Positions 15,804 to 23,980 of a stretch of 32,332 bases of DNA are shown here, piece by piece. Each line of letters starts with the position of its first letter. The stretch's first letter is position 1. The stretch comes from an uncultured Acidimicrobiaceae bacterium (GTDB lineage: Bacteria > Actinomycetota > Acidimicrobiia > Spongiisociales > UBA5794), in the NCBI GenBank assembly GCA_947258985.1, contig CAMYKI010000046.1, positions 1 to 32,332 on the forward strand, read 5' to 3'. The position numbers were made by a program, and so were the translations under genes. The notes under the pieces were generated by a model. It was not told the DNA's origin, ran no database searches, and saw nothing but the letters and a program-made list of their open reading frames with translations.

Positions 15804-17009
15804 TTGAACCGGACCATCGTCGTCGCAGCGTTCAGCCTCTTGCTGGCTGCCTGCGGGTTGCCTACCGAGACTTCGGATGAACCCGGCACCACCGTGGTGG
15901 CCGCCGCCGACGCCACCACGACTTCCACGGTTGCTACGACTACCTCCACGACGGTGGACTTGCCCGCTCCGGTTGACCTGGAACCGGGCTGGGTCGAACC
16001 ACAGCTGCTGCAGAGCGACGTCCCGAAAATCTTGACCGAGCAATGGTCGGCCGCAGAGAACCGCAGCTGGTGTTCGGCGCTGTTTCCCGTCGACGCAGAG
16101 TCTCTTGCTCCCGATGCCGCGATTCGTTCCGCATACTTCGGCGGCGGATGGGCTGTTGCCTGGGATCTGCCCGTCGGTCCGGGCCGGGCGGCGTCGGGGG
16201 AGTATTGCCCTGACTGTGGGCGGGGTGCCTACGGAATAGCCGGTACCGGCGGATCGGCCTGGGGCGACGAGGCAGATGGCTGGCCTTCAGTGGTCGAGAT
16301 GAGCGACGGCTCGAAAGTGGGTTATGGCATCGAAGGCGACGCATCTCCCGATTCCGGCGCCCCGATGTTGGCGCATCTGCTCGTCAAAGAAGAAGGTTGC
16401 TTGTACAACGTCTGGTCCTTCCTCGGTGAGGAGCATCTGCTTGACCTACTCGGCAGGCTGCGCAACGTGCAGGGATTACAGGGCACGCCGACGCAGTGGC
16501 AATCGGAACTGCCCCAACCCGACGCTGTGGATCTGGGGGATCCGCCCTGGGACCAGCCCGCGCTTCTGCTGGCCGTGGTGCCATCGATTCCCGAGGACGA
16601 GTGGGCCGAGGCGGGATCACCTTCAACTTGTCCGATGCTCTACTTTGCCGATCTGGGCGACGCAGGAGGGGCGGCGATCCGGGCGGCTGAGAACTCAGGC
16701 GAGATGCTGGTCGCATGGGACCTCGGTGATGGGCCGGGTCACAACGGGGATAGCACCCCGTGCGCGGACTGCGGCCGCGGCGTCGTCGGCTTAGGCACCT
16801 TCCAATCGAGTTCGCACACGGGACCGGTTGCCTACACCTGGTCCGATGGCAGCGAGGCGCGACTGCGCACGGGACCGTACAGCTATGGCGTTGAGGCTTT
16901 CGTCAGCGTCGAAGGCTTCGACTGCGACTACTGGATTTGGACCCACCTCGGGGATGATCACCTGGTGTATCTGATGTCGCAGCTGCGCCGGGTGGAGAAC
17001 TCGCCTTAG
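15804..17009 (+). CDS. Secreted lipoprotein of unknown function with internal duplication
   Basis: I do not recognise a family. The product has about 401 residues with a signal peptide (NRTIVVAAFSLLLAAC) ending in a lipobox, then a Thr/Ser-rich linker (residues about 25-50). The rest is two similar halves of roughly 160 residues. Both contain a Cys-x-x-Cys-Gly-Arg-Gly motif (CPDCGRG and CADCGRG), an AWDL strand before it, an S-D-G-S strand after it, and an ending like FLGEEHLLDLLGRLR / HLGDDHLVYLMSQLR. The TTG at 15804 has GAAGGGA upstream and leads straight into the signal; a TTG at 15783 is less likely. The CxxC pairs may bind metal or form disulfides outside the cell. The stop abuts the convergent pgk stop with no spacer. 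Confidence 0.7.
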   Translation: MNRTIVVAAFSLLLAACGLPTETSDEPGTTVVAAADATTTSTVATTTSTTVDLPAPVDLEPGWVEPQLLQSDVPKILTEQWSAAENRSWCSALFPVDAESLAPDAAIRSAYFGGGWAVAWDLPVGPGRAASGEYCPDCGRGAYGIAGTGGSAWGDEADGWPSVVEMSDGSKVGYGIEGDASPDSGAPMLAHLLVKEEGCLYNVWSFLGEEHLLDLLGRLRNVQGLQGTPTQWQSELPQPDAVDLGDPPWDQPALLLAVVPSIPEDEWAEAGSPSTCPMLYFADLGDAGGAAIRAAENSGEMLVAWDLGDGPGHNGDSTPCADCGRGVVGLGTFQSSSHTGPVAYTWSDGSEARLRTGPYSYGVEAFVSVEGFDCDYWIWTHLGDDHLVYLMSQLRRVENSP

Positions 17010-18242
17010 CTATCTCCGGCGCATTGCTCGCAGCAGCGGCAACTCGACGCCGCTCAGGTAGCGGACCAGGGCGCCGCCACCCGTACTGACGTAGTTGATC
17101 GCATCGAGGTCCACGAAAGCGGCGGCGCTGGCCACGGTGTCGCCACCGCCGATAACCGTTGTCCCGGCGGTATCGGCGACGGCGTTCCACAGCCGCCGGG
17201 TGCCTTCAGCGCTTTCCTCCCGCTCGTAGACCCCGGGGGGGCCGTTGACGAAGATCGTGCGAGCGTCGGCGATGACTTGCTCATACCGAGAGATCGTTTC
17301 CTCTCCGATGTCGACAATCAAGTCATCGACCGGCAGATCTTTGATCGAGATCTCGCGGCGGCCCCCATCGGCTATGGCTACGTCGGTCGGCATCAGGATC
17401 TGTTCGGGGAACCGGCTCAGGTAGTCGGCCGCCACCGGCACGAAGCTCTCGAGACCGCGGTCCTCGATGAACCTCTCCGATCCCTGTCCCAGCTTGTGGC
17501 CGGATGCGAGCAGCATGATCTCACCCGTGACGCCGCTGGTTATCACCTGGTCGGCGGTCCCCTCGCCGAGGACCTGGCTCATCATGGAGAAGGCATCGCT
17601 GATCTTGAGACCGCCCAGGGCAAACACACACGGTCGGGCAGGATCCACCGCCACCGACTGCAGCATCTCCACCTCTTTGAACAGCAGACGCCCGGCGGCC
17701 GATGGCAACTTCTCCTGGAAACCAACCATCGACGGCGCGTCCCGGTGGGCTGCCGCAAAGGCGTCGTTGACGTAGAGATCGAAGAGGGGAGCAAGGTGGC
17801 GCACGAGATACGTCTCCGCCATCTCGACCGGCGTGAGCTTCACCGCGTGCTCAAAGCTGCTCATCTCCTCGCTGTAGATCCGTATGTTGTCGAGCAACAG
17901 GATGTCCCCGTCTTCGAGGCTCTTGATGCGTTCCCGCGCCGCCGGTCCTGCGACGTCGTCGATGAAACCAACCGGTCGTTTGAGCTTGTCCGCCAGCTTC
18001 CCTGCATGTTCCTCGGTCGAAACGACGTTGTGGTAGTCCAGCACATCGCCCTGGTGGGCGATGATCACCAGCCGGGCTCCGGCATCTGCCAGATCGGCGA
18101 TGGTGGGGAGGCTCTTGTTGAGTCGGTTCTCGTTGCTGATCCGCTTCGTGGCCGGATCCAGTGGCGAATTGATGTCCACTCTGAGGAGGACCCGTTTGCC
18201 TCGAACTTCGAACTCGTCAATCGACGCAATATCAAGAGCCAT
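17010..18242 (-). CDS. pgk: Phosphoglycerate kinase, archaeal-like
   Basis: Glycolytic/gluconeogenic kinase moving phosphate between 1,3-bisphosphoglycerate and ADP, 410 residues. PGK landmarks are present: LLRVDINSP near 19-27, VNDAFAAAHR near 158-167, a VNGPPGVYE loop, GGGDTVAS, and STGGGA close to the C-terminus. Several motifs follow the archaeal rather than the usual bacterial form: AHQGD instead of SHLGRP, STEEHA, DAFAAAHR, and a C-terminal GVELPLLRA. ALGGLKISD replaces the normal GGAKV, so a usually conserved Lys region is altered. GAGAGG precedes the ATG. It is not beside gap or tpi. It follows the Mca-like gene by 63 bp on the same strand. Confidence 0.88.
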   Translation of the reverse strand: MALDIASIDEFEVRGKRVLLRVDINSPLDPATKRISNENRLNKSLPTIADLADAGARLVIIAHQGDVLDYHNVVSTEEHAGKLADKLKRPVGFIDDVAGPAARERIKSLEDGDILLLDNIRIYSEEMSSFEHAVKLTPVEMAETYLVRHLAPLFDLYVNDAFAAAHRDAPSMVGFQEKLPSAAGRLLFKEVEMLQSVAVDPARPCVFALGGLKISDAFSMMSQVLGEGTADQVITSGVTGEIMLLASGHKLGQGSERFIEDRGLESFVPVAADYLSRFPEQILMPTDVAIADGGRREISIKDLPVDDLIVDIGEETISRYEQVIADARTIFVNGPPGVYEREESAEGTRRLWNAVADTAGTTVIGGGDTVASAAAFVDLDAINYVSTGGGALVRYLSGVELPLLRAMRRR

Positions 18243-18305
18243 CGCAGCCTCTCCGGATAGGTGTTACGCAGATGAAGAGTAGTGCCCGGGAATCAAGCCG
18301 ATTCT

Positions 18306-19151
18306 TCAGCGGAGCCCGGCGAAAAGGTCCTCTTCCAGTTCGTTGCAGGCAACCGAAGAGGCGATCCTGGCGAAGGCCTCTAACCCAAGGACCTCCTCCT
18401 CGACGGAGTCCGGGATATTGAGCAGGAACCAGTCCTCCGGGATCTGTGTCCGGTGGGCCTTCCAGGCGGCTTCCTTCTGCTTCCACCGGTCCCGAACGTC
18501 GATCCAGGCCGTGACTTGCTCGTCGGGGAACCCGGCCGCGGCCTGACGCTCGTGGGTCGATTTATCGATGGTGCCCTGCTCGAGTCGCACATCGGCGAAT
18601 GCTCTCACCCGGGAGCGGGGCCACGCCGTCCAGTAGAGCTTGGCCGGGGCCCACTCCGCCTCGCCATCGGCGAGGGGGTACCGCCCCAGATCGCGGGCGG
18701 CGTAGAAAGCGGCGAGACCGACTCTATGGACCTGGATGTGATCGGGGTGTCCGTATCCGCCAAACGGGTCATAGATGGTCATGACCTCGGGTTGATAGTG
18801 GCGGATCAGCTTGACCAAGCGGCCGACCGCCTCATCGAAGTCGGCGATCCAGAAGCAGTCCGGGTGTTTGTTGGTCGGCTCACCCATCATCCCGGAATCC
18901 CGATAGCCGAGGAATTCGTGATGCTCGACACCGAGGATTTCCAGTGCCGCCGCAATCTCTTCTGCCCTGACTTCGCTGAGGCGTCGCCTGACTTCGTCGG
19001 GGTTCGGGTAGTTGTGCACTTCGCCTTCGGCGCCGTCGGTGGCAGTCACCACAACGACCTGTTCGCCGGCCGCAGCGTATCTGGCGAGGGTGCCGCCGGT
19101 CGAGGTCACTTCGTCGTCGGGATGGGCATGGAATGCAAGTAGTCCTGGCAT
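18306..19151 (-). CDS. mca: Mca-like mycothiol S-conjugate amidase (PIG-L family)
   Basis: Zinc-dependent deacetylase/amidase of the PIG-L fold, 281 residues. The metal motif HAHPDDE lies near 8-14, with GYRDSGM in the middle and GHPDHIQVH as the second metal-binding His segment. A C-terminal AHRTQI and a final EEDLFAGL resemble Mca, which cleaves mycothiol conjugates so that toxins leave as mercapturic acids. MshB, the biosynthetic deacetylase, is the main alternative. The ATG at 19151 begins a typical MxGLLAFHAHPDDE; earlier in-frame codons run into the divergent gene's control region. No Shine-Dalgarno is visible, so the message may be leaderless. It is divergent from the DUF2157-like operon and upstream of pgk. 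Confidence 0.78.
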   Translation of the reverse strand: MPGLLAFHAHPDDEVTSTGGTLARYAAAGEQVVVVTATDGAEGEVHNYPNPDEVRRRLSEVRAEEIAAALEILGVEHHEFLGYRDSGMMGEPTNKHPDCFWIADFDEAVGRLVKLIRHYQPEVMTIYDPFGGYGHPDHIQVHRVGLAAFYAARDLGRYPLADGEAEWAPAKLYWTAWPRSRVRAFADVRLEQGTIDKSTHERQAAAGFPDEQVTAWIDVRDRWKQKEAAWKAHRTQIPEDWFLLNIPDSVEEEVLGLEAFARIASSVACNELEEDLFAGLR

Positions 19152-19195
19152 AGCGACTGAGGTTAACGGGCCGGCAGCACTCCTTGCGCCGTCGG

Positions 19196-19227
19196 GTACC
19201 CCCAACCGGCTTTGGGGGTACACCCCC
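19196..19227. promoter_or_regulatory. Inverted repeat between divergent genes
   Basis: GTACCCCCAA (19196-19205) and TTGGGGGTAC (19212-19221) are exact reverse complements with a 6-bp spacer. The right arm overlaps a second repeat, GGGGGT/ACCCCC (19214-19227). It sits 45 bp from the mca start and 57 bp from the membrane-protein start. C/G tracts flanked by TA resemble CsoR-type copper operators, but no copper gene adjoins. Confidence 0.5.
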
Positions 19228-19277
19228 CTTTCTTTCGGACCGGCGGAGACGCACGATTGCGGAGAAAGGAGGAAATC

Positions 19278-20228
19278 ATGATCAATCTGGACACCCAACT
19301 CGAGGACTGGCTCCGGGAAGGGATCATCTCAACCGACCAGGCCCGCAGGATGCGACAATCCGCGCTGGGACCGCCGTCGACAGAAGAAGTAGCCGACGAC
19401 GCGGGACGCCGCATCCCTTTGGTCACAGAAATCCTCGGCTACGTCGGCGCCGCCCTGGCCATCTGGGCGGTGGCATTCCTGGTCTCGGAGTTCTGGGCGA
19501 ATCTGGACGATTGGGCACAGGCAAGCCTCTTTGGAGCGCTGTCGTTTGCCCTGATAGTGGCCGGCGCTCAGTTGCTCGACACCACGGAAGAAGCGCTGGC
19601 AAGACTGTCCGGCGTACTGTGGACGGCCGGCCTCGCCGCGCTCGTCGGGGCGCTCTACATAGCTTTCGACCCAATTGCGGGTCTCAGCATCGAACTCACC
19701 TGGACACTGACCAGCGCAATCGCAGCCGGGATTGCGGCGGCGATGATGTGGAAGAAGCCATCTGTGCTTCAACACATCGTCTTGTTCGCTACTTCGTTGG
19801 CGACGATCGTTTCCCTGCTGACGTTGGGCCCGGAACCGGAGCTCTTTGTCTACGGATTCGTGGTGTGGGCGTTCGGCCTGGCTTGGATACTGGTAGCGAG
19901 AGCCGGAGTGTTGCCAAGCCTCAATGCGGGGATGGTCCTCGGTGGAGCCGCCATGCTCTACGGAGCCCAGATAGCCGCCGTCGAAGACACCGCCACCTTT
20001 GGCGTGTTCCTCGGTTTGGCTACGGCCGGTGTTCTCGCCGGTGCCGGCGTCGTCCTCAAGGAGAAGCTGACGATCATCCTCGGAGGTATCGGCATATTCA
20101 TGTTCGTGCCCCAGGCGATGTTCCACTTCTTCGGCGAAGAGATGGGCGCCATGTTCGGCCTGTTCTTCAGCGGCCTGCTCATCATCGGCCTCGCCGTGTG
20201 GTTCGGCCGTCACAAGGAAGCGTTGTGA
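19278..20228 (+). CDS. DUF2157-like polytopic membrane protein
   Basis: Integral membrane protein of 316 residues with a soluble N-terminal part (about 1-50, INLDTQLEDWLREGIISTDQA...) and about ten hydrophobic helices. The N-terminal 'W...G.I...QA' segment followed by a membrane domain resembles DUF2157 proteins, whose function is unknown. The start is well supported by AAAGGAGG at 19266-19273. It is first in a three-gene cluster: the next gene starts on a GTG overlapping its TGA by four bases. It is divergent from mca. Confidence 0.75.
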   Translation: MINLDTQLEDWLREGIISTDQARRMRQSALGPPSTEEVADDAGRRIPLVTEILGYVGAALAIWAVAFLVSEFWANLDDWAQASLFGALSFALIVAGAQLLDTTEEALARLSGVLWTAGLAALVGALYIAFDPIAGLSIELTWTLTSAIAAGIAAAMMWKKPSVLQHIVLFATSLATIVSLLTLGPEPELFVYGFVVWAFGLAWILVARAGVLPSLNAGMVLGGAAMLYGAQIAAVEDTATFGVFLGLATAGVLAGAGVVLKEKLTIILGGIGIFMFVPQAMFHFFGEEMGAMFGLFFSGLLIIGLAVWFGRHKEAL

Positions 20229-20845
20229 GCCGGGCATCGAAGATCTGGCTGGCCGCAGCCGGAGGCGTCGTCATCGTGGCCGTTGCGGTTGTGTTCGCCT
20301 TCGGATTGACGTCGGCGCCAGAGTTTCCGAGTCTGTATGACGGCGGAGCCCCGACAGTTGAGGGCACCGTCGCATACGTTGACTATGACCGCGACCAATG
20401 CGTCATCGTTATGGATGTAGCTACCGGCGACACAACTGAGGTCCTCTGCGACGATTGGTTGTGGCTGGAAGGATGGGACGACAACGGCAACCTGCGGGTC
20501 CATGCCGACAACGGAGCGGAGCAGGCGCTGGTCGTCGATCCGGCAACCGGACAGGTGCACGACAGCGGAGAGGTCCCGGGCATTCCTCCCAACTATGAAC
20601 CGTCGCTCCGAACGTCGTCTCGTGATGGGCACGCAACCCTCACCTACGACAAGGACGGTGCGGCGGTCACGCTGATCGACGTGGAAGGCCCCCGCCAGTA
20701 CAGCTTCTGGGACTACGGGTTGAACGCCGACGAGACCTACGCCTGGGTCCGTGACAGCGAGGATCGTCTGCTGGTGGTTGCCGTCGACGGCAGCAGTGGT
20801 CCGTGGATCGTGGCCGAAGACGTCAACGAGATCGCCTGGAAGTAG
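20225..20845 (+). CDS. Membrane-anchored extracytoplasmic protein, unknown function
   Basis: A 206-residue protein beginning at a GTG that overlaps the previous stop (GTGA). Residues about 7-27 form one transmembrane helix (WLAAAGGVVIVAVAVVFAFGL). The remainder is acidic, with repeated beta-strand pairs such as CVIVMDVATGDTTEV, ALVVDPATGQVHDSG and LLVVAVDGSSGPWIV. These look like WD/YncE propeller blades, but there are too few for a full propeller. The same frame is open back to 19184 in antiphase to the upstream gene; that extension is spurious. It is probably coexpressed with its two membrane-protein neighbours. Confidence 0.72.
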   Translation: MSRASKIWLAAAGGVVIVAVAVVFAFGLTSAPEFPSLYDGGAPTVEGTVAYVDYDRDQCVIVMDVATGDTTEVLCDDWLWLEGWDDNGNLRVHADNGAEQALVVDPATGQVHDSGEVPGIPPNYEPSLRTSSRDGHATLTYDKDGAAVTLIDVEGPRQYSFWDYGLNADETYAWVRDSEDRLLVVAVDGSSGPWIVAEDVNEIAWK

Positions 20846-20847
20846 AC

Positions 20848-21459
20848 GTGTCGGCAGCTCGAAACCGTGCCAGGCTCGTTGTCGTTGCTGTGGCGGTTGC
20901 GACGTGGTTTCTAATCGGATACCTCTCGGAGGAAGGCGGAACGGATCACATCGTTGAGATTCCGCAGCTAGGTCGGCCGGTCGAGATCTTCCTCGGTGCG
21001 GCAGCCGCATTGATCGCGCTGAGGGCCGGGTGGCGGTTCTTCGGTCCTTCTCGGAGCTGGCTCATTGACGAGGGGTGGTGGCGGGTCTACGTGCGGCTGC
21101 TCGGTTGCGGCGTGTTCCTCGCAGCCGGCGCACGGATCGTCACTGCGGGCTCCAGCGGAGCGAACATCGGCGGGGGAATGCTCTTGTTGGTTGGACCACT
21201 GCTGCTCCTCTACCTCTGGGGACGGGCACGAGAGGAGGCGATCCGGGTGCGGTCCGCCGCACCTCCCGGCTGGACGCCGTCCGCGGTTGAGTGGCTGTGG
21301 CGGGGTGGCGGGGGCACCGGTCCTCAGGTGGCGGTGGCCGTCGTTGTCGGGTTCGTTGTGATCATGCTGATCCCGTGGCAAGCGCTGGTAGCTGTGGCCG
21401 GCATCAGTGGTCTGACGAGTCTTGCAGCAAAGAATCGACGGCTTGAGCTGCGGCGCTAG
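20848..21459 (+). CDS. Small polytopic membrane protein, unknown function
   Basis: A 203-residue protein starting at a GTG two bases after the previous stop. About five hydrophobic helices are visible, including LVVVAVAVATWFLIGYL near the start, and there are charged loops rich in Arg. I do not recognise a family. The stop overlaps that of the convergent pgsC-like gene within a shared CTAG (21456-21459). An upstream ATG at 20803 would overlap the preceding gene and start with a very basic stretch, so I prefer the GTG. It is third and last in its operon. Confidence 0.65.
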   Translation: MSAARNRARLVVVAVAVATWFLIGYLSEEGGTDHIVEIPQLGRPVEIFLGAAAALIALRAGWRFFGPSRSWLIDEGWWRVYVRLLGCGVFLAAGARIVTAGSSGANIGGGMLLLVGPLLLLYLWGRAREEAIRVRSAAPPGWTPSAVEWLWRGGGGTGPQVAVAVVVGFVVIMLIPWQALVAVAGISGLTSLAAKNRRLELRR

Positions 21460-22610
21460 CTCCGTGCCGGCGCCATCGAGCGCAGCCGCATCAGCAGGAC
21501 GGCCCAGAAGTATTTCGCCAGCAACACGAACTGGTTTCCGAAGATCACGAGTCCGCTGACGACCGCTACGGCCACCGCCATCGGTTGGGGCACCCAACCG
21601 CCGTAGTAGCCGGTCACCGCCGTTGCGGCTATCCACGTGGTCGTGAGCACGAAGCTGACCGAGTAGACCAGCCCGGAGAACACCAGGAAGGGTGACGACC
21701 TCTCGAGGTCGTTGGCGATCAGACCGGGTACGAACAGCGGGGTCAGCGCCACAGTTGCCATCGACTCATAGGCGGCGATGCTGACATCGAAGAAGCCCGT
21801 CGAGATCCACACCCCGGCCCACGAGATCACGCTGGCGCTCACCATCATCAGAGCGAACTTGCGTCGCCCGAACACGATCATCGTCCGCATGAACACCCGG
21901 GTGACGAGCAGCCAGGCCGTCAGACCGATAACGCCGAGGAAGATCAGGTTCAGCGGGCTGGTGGTCAGCATGGCGAGGTAGGCGGCGCCGACATAGCCGG
22001 CGGATCGGAAGCCGTAGTTGTACTGCAACGCCCAGGCGGCGGCCGCCGACAGCAGAACGGCGAAGGGAATCCACTCTGGCGGGAAGGCGAGAACGCCAAA
22101 GCCGGCGAGTCGGGTCCCCGCCTGCGCATCCGGGAAGAACATGATCGCCAGCGTCATGGGAACCGCCACCAGAGCAGACGCCATCCCCACCGCCCGCATC
22201 GTCAGCTTGATCCCCTGGCGGCCGAAGTCATGGGCAATAAGCGCAGGAACCAGATACCCGACACCGACAAGGAGAGGGATGCTCGACTCCCACAGATACG
22301 GCGTCTCGGGGCTGAGCTTGAGCAGGGTCACCTGCACCGATGCAGAGATGATCATGATCGTCGAGAACTTGTTTCGCCCGTCGAGCAGAAAGCGTTTCGC
22401 CAAGACGTGGTTCACCACCCAATACGAGAACAGGGCGTTGAGGAGGGTGATGAGAAGGATCAGCGGCTGGAGGACGAAGACGGCCACATAGCCGGGGACG
22501 ACGATGCTCCCCGATGTGATGTGGTGGCGTTCGTAGATGAACACCGACGCCAGCACACCAACAATGAACGCGAACCTGACGGTGTTGATATCAAAGAGAT
22601 AGTCATGCAT
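21456..22610 (-). CDS. pgsC: PgsC/CapC-type poly-gamma-glutamate synthesis protein, duplicated
   Basis: Membrane partner of PgsB in poly-gamma-glutamate-type polymer synthesis. Typical PgsC is about 150 residues; this one has 384, with two similar halves. The first half has IVVPGYVAVF, then GRNKFSTIMIISASV and VGYLVPALIAHDF. The second has GRRKFALMMVSASV and LFVPGLIANDL in the same order. About ten to twelve helices are predicted by eye. The ATG shares one base with the pgsB TGA (TGATG), so synthesis is coupled. The duplication could give a fused dimer or two specialised subunits. The polymer made is not certain: other amide-linked polymers are possible. Confidence 0.82.
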   Translation of the reverse strand: MHDYLFDINTVRFAFIVGVLASVFIYERHHITSGSIVVPGYVAVFVLQPLILLITLLNALFSYWVVNHVLAKRFLLDGRNKFSTIMIISASVQVTLLKLSPETPYLWESSIPLLVGVGYLVPALIAHDFGRQGIKLTMRAVGMASALVAVPMTLAIMFFPDAQAGTRLAGFGVLAFPPEWIPFAVLLSAAAAWALQYNYGFRSAGYVGAAYLAMLTTSPLNLIFLGVIGLTAWLLVTRVFMRTMIVFGRRKFALMMVSASVISWAGVWISTGFFDVSIAAYESMATVALTPLFVPGLIANDLERSSPFLVFSGLVYSVSFVLTTTWIAATAVTGYYGGWVPQPMAVAVAVVSGLVIFGNQFVLLAKYFWAVLLMRLRSMAPARS

Positions 22611-23857
22611 CAGGCAACCGCCACGAGGTGCTTCTTCCTCCTGCGCATGTCTCGCTCAGCAACCTCTTCGAAGTACTCCAGCATCATCTCGGCCTGGTGA
22701 GTGTGAATGTTCACAAAGCCGACCAGCAACACGTCCTTGGTGGGCATCTTGGCAACGGCCTCTTCGATGATCTGCTCGATGGTGGGGTTGCGTTGCTCCC
22801 CAAGGTTGATGATGTTCTGTGCGGCGTAACCGTTTCGGTGGAGGATGTTGGTCACAAGGTCTTCGTATGCGCCGAATGTCACCAGGCGATCGAAAATGAG
22901 GTCGTTGACTGCGATGTCGGCAAACTGCAGAGCCCGACGTTGTCGATCAGTTCGGTTGTTGAGGATCCCGACGGACGTGGTGTTCTCCCCGGCATAGGGG
23001 CGGAGCTTCCCGGCGGCGGCGATCATCGACTCCCGGTCGTTGACGGCAAAGAGGTTGGCCCAGGTGACGTTCTTGCCGGCAATCTTGTAGCGATCTATCC
23101 GCAGCACGCCCGGATCTGCCGGCGCCTTGACCATGCCCGCCATAGCGACGTGGCGGGGAATGTTGAGCAGCTCGGCTATCGCCAGAACGATGGCGATGTT
23201 CTCCTCGAATGAGATGTAATCGAACGCTCCGACTTCGTCGGCATGCACCTTTGTTGGGTCGGCGACGATGAGGCTGGTTCCGCGCCTGCGGGCCTCGGCG
23301 AACATGATGTCGAGCAGCTCGGGGTTCTGCTCCGCCGTGACGAGGATGCCGCTTTTCGGGCAACTCGACATGAGGGACCGGGCGATCTCCGGCAGCGTCT
23401 CTCCCATCACGTCCTGATGATCTTCCCTCACGTTGGTGATGACCCCGATCGTGGAGCGGATGATGCGGTCCTCGCTGACCTTCTGATAGCGGGGGTTGAT
23501 CGCCATGCACTCCATGACGATGGCGTCGACGAAAGGGGTTACCCAATCCCTGACGACGTTGATCTGTTCGAGGATGGTCGGCGAACCGGGGCGGTGCAGC
23601 GGCCGATCCTGCCCATCGGGGTCGATCACAGCGGCAAAGCTCCCGGTGGATTTCGCCACCGTCACGAGGTCTGCCTCCCGGAGCATGCCTGCGATGAGAC
23701 GGGTCACGGTCGACTTGCCGCGGATACCGTTGACGTGGATCCGATGGGGAACCATTTTGAGGCGCTTGGCGTGGCTGAGGGATTCCCCGAACCAGCGCAA
23801 CAACATCGCAACAGCTGCGACGACTGCGATGACGAAGAATACGATTTGCGATGCCAA
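22610..23857 (-). CDS. pgsB: PgsB/CapB poly-gamma-glutamate synthase, Mur-ligase-like
   Basis: ATP-dependent amide ligase that links glutamate through the gamma-carboxyl, 415 residues. An N-terminal membrane helix (residues 4-20) is followed by the P-loop HVNGIRGKST at 41-50, as in CapB. Mur-ligase-like motifs follow: VMECMAINP near 138 and TNVREDHQDVMG. The C-terminal basic tail (DMRRRKKH) is cytoplasmic. A strong AGGAGG precedes a TTG at 23857 by six bases, so I start there; a GTG at 23872 lies inside that ribosome site. pgsC follows with an overlapping start. No PgsA/CapA or PgsE gene is seen in this window. Confidence 0.88.
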   Translation of the reverse strand: MASQIVFFVIAVVAAVAMLLRWFGESLSHAKRLKMVPHRIHVNGIRGKSTVTRLIAGMLREADLVTVAKSTGSFAAVIDPDGQDRPLHRPGSPTILEQINVVRDWVTPFVDAIVMECMAINPRYQKVSEDRIIRSTIGVITNVREDHQDVMGETLPEIARSLMSSCPKSGILVTAEQNPELLDIMFAEARRRGTSLIVADPTKVHADEVGAFDYISFEENIAIVLAIAELLNIPRHVAMAGMVKAPADPGVLRIDRYKIAGKNVTWANLFAVNDRESMIAAAGKLRPYAGENTTSVGILNNRTDRQRRALQFADIAVNDLIFDRLVTFGAYEDLVTNILHRNGYAAQNIINLGEQRNPTIEQIIEEAVAKMPTKDVLLVGFVNIHTHQAEMMLEYFEEVAERDMRRRKKHLVAVA

Positions 23858-23980
23858 GGCTGGCCTCCTCACCGACTTATCGGTCGAATGAAGGGGCTGC
23901 CTTATGGGCGCTTCGACCTAAACGGCAGTGAATATCTGCCATATGGGACCCAATGCCGGTCACCCCTGGCCGATCACGGG

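Noticed and set aside
15371-16043. Open frames on both strands through the 90-bp repeats (RRWRASNQWAGASVVC and antisense NNAGSSPL peptides)
   Set aside because: They arise from structured DNA repeats and overlap the supported lipoprotein; the peptides show no domain and occur in competing frames.
19184-20224. Long upstream extension of the frame ending at 20845
   Set aside because: It lies in another frame of the well-supported membrane protein and is Arg/Gly-rich; the GTG at 20225 overlaps the previous stop and leads into a membrane helix.
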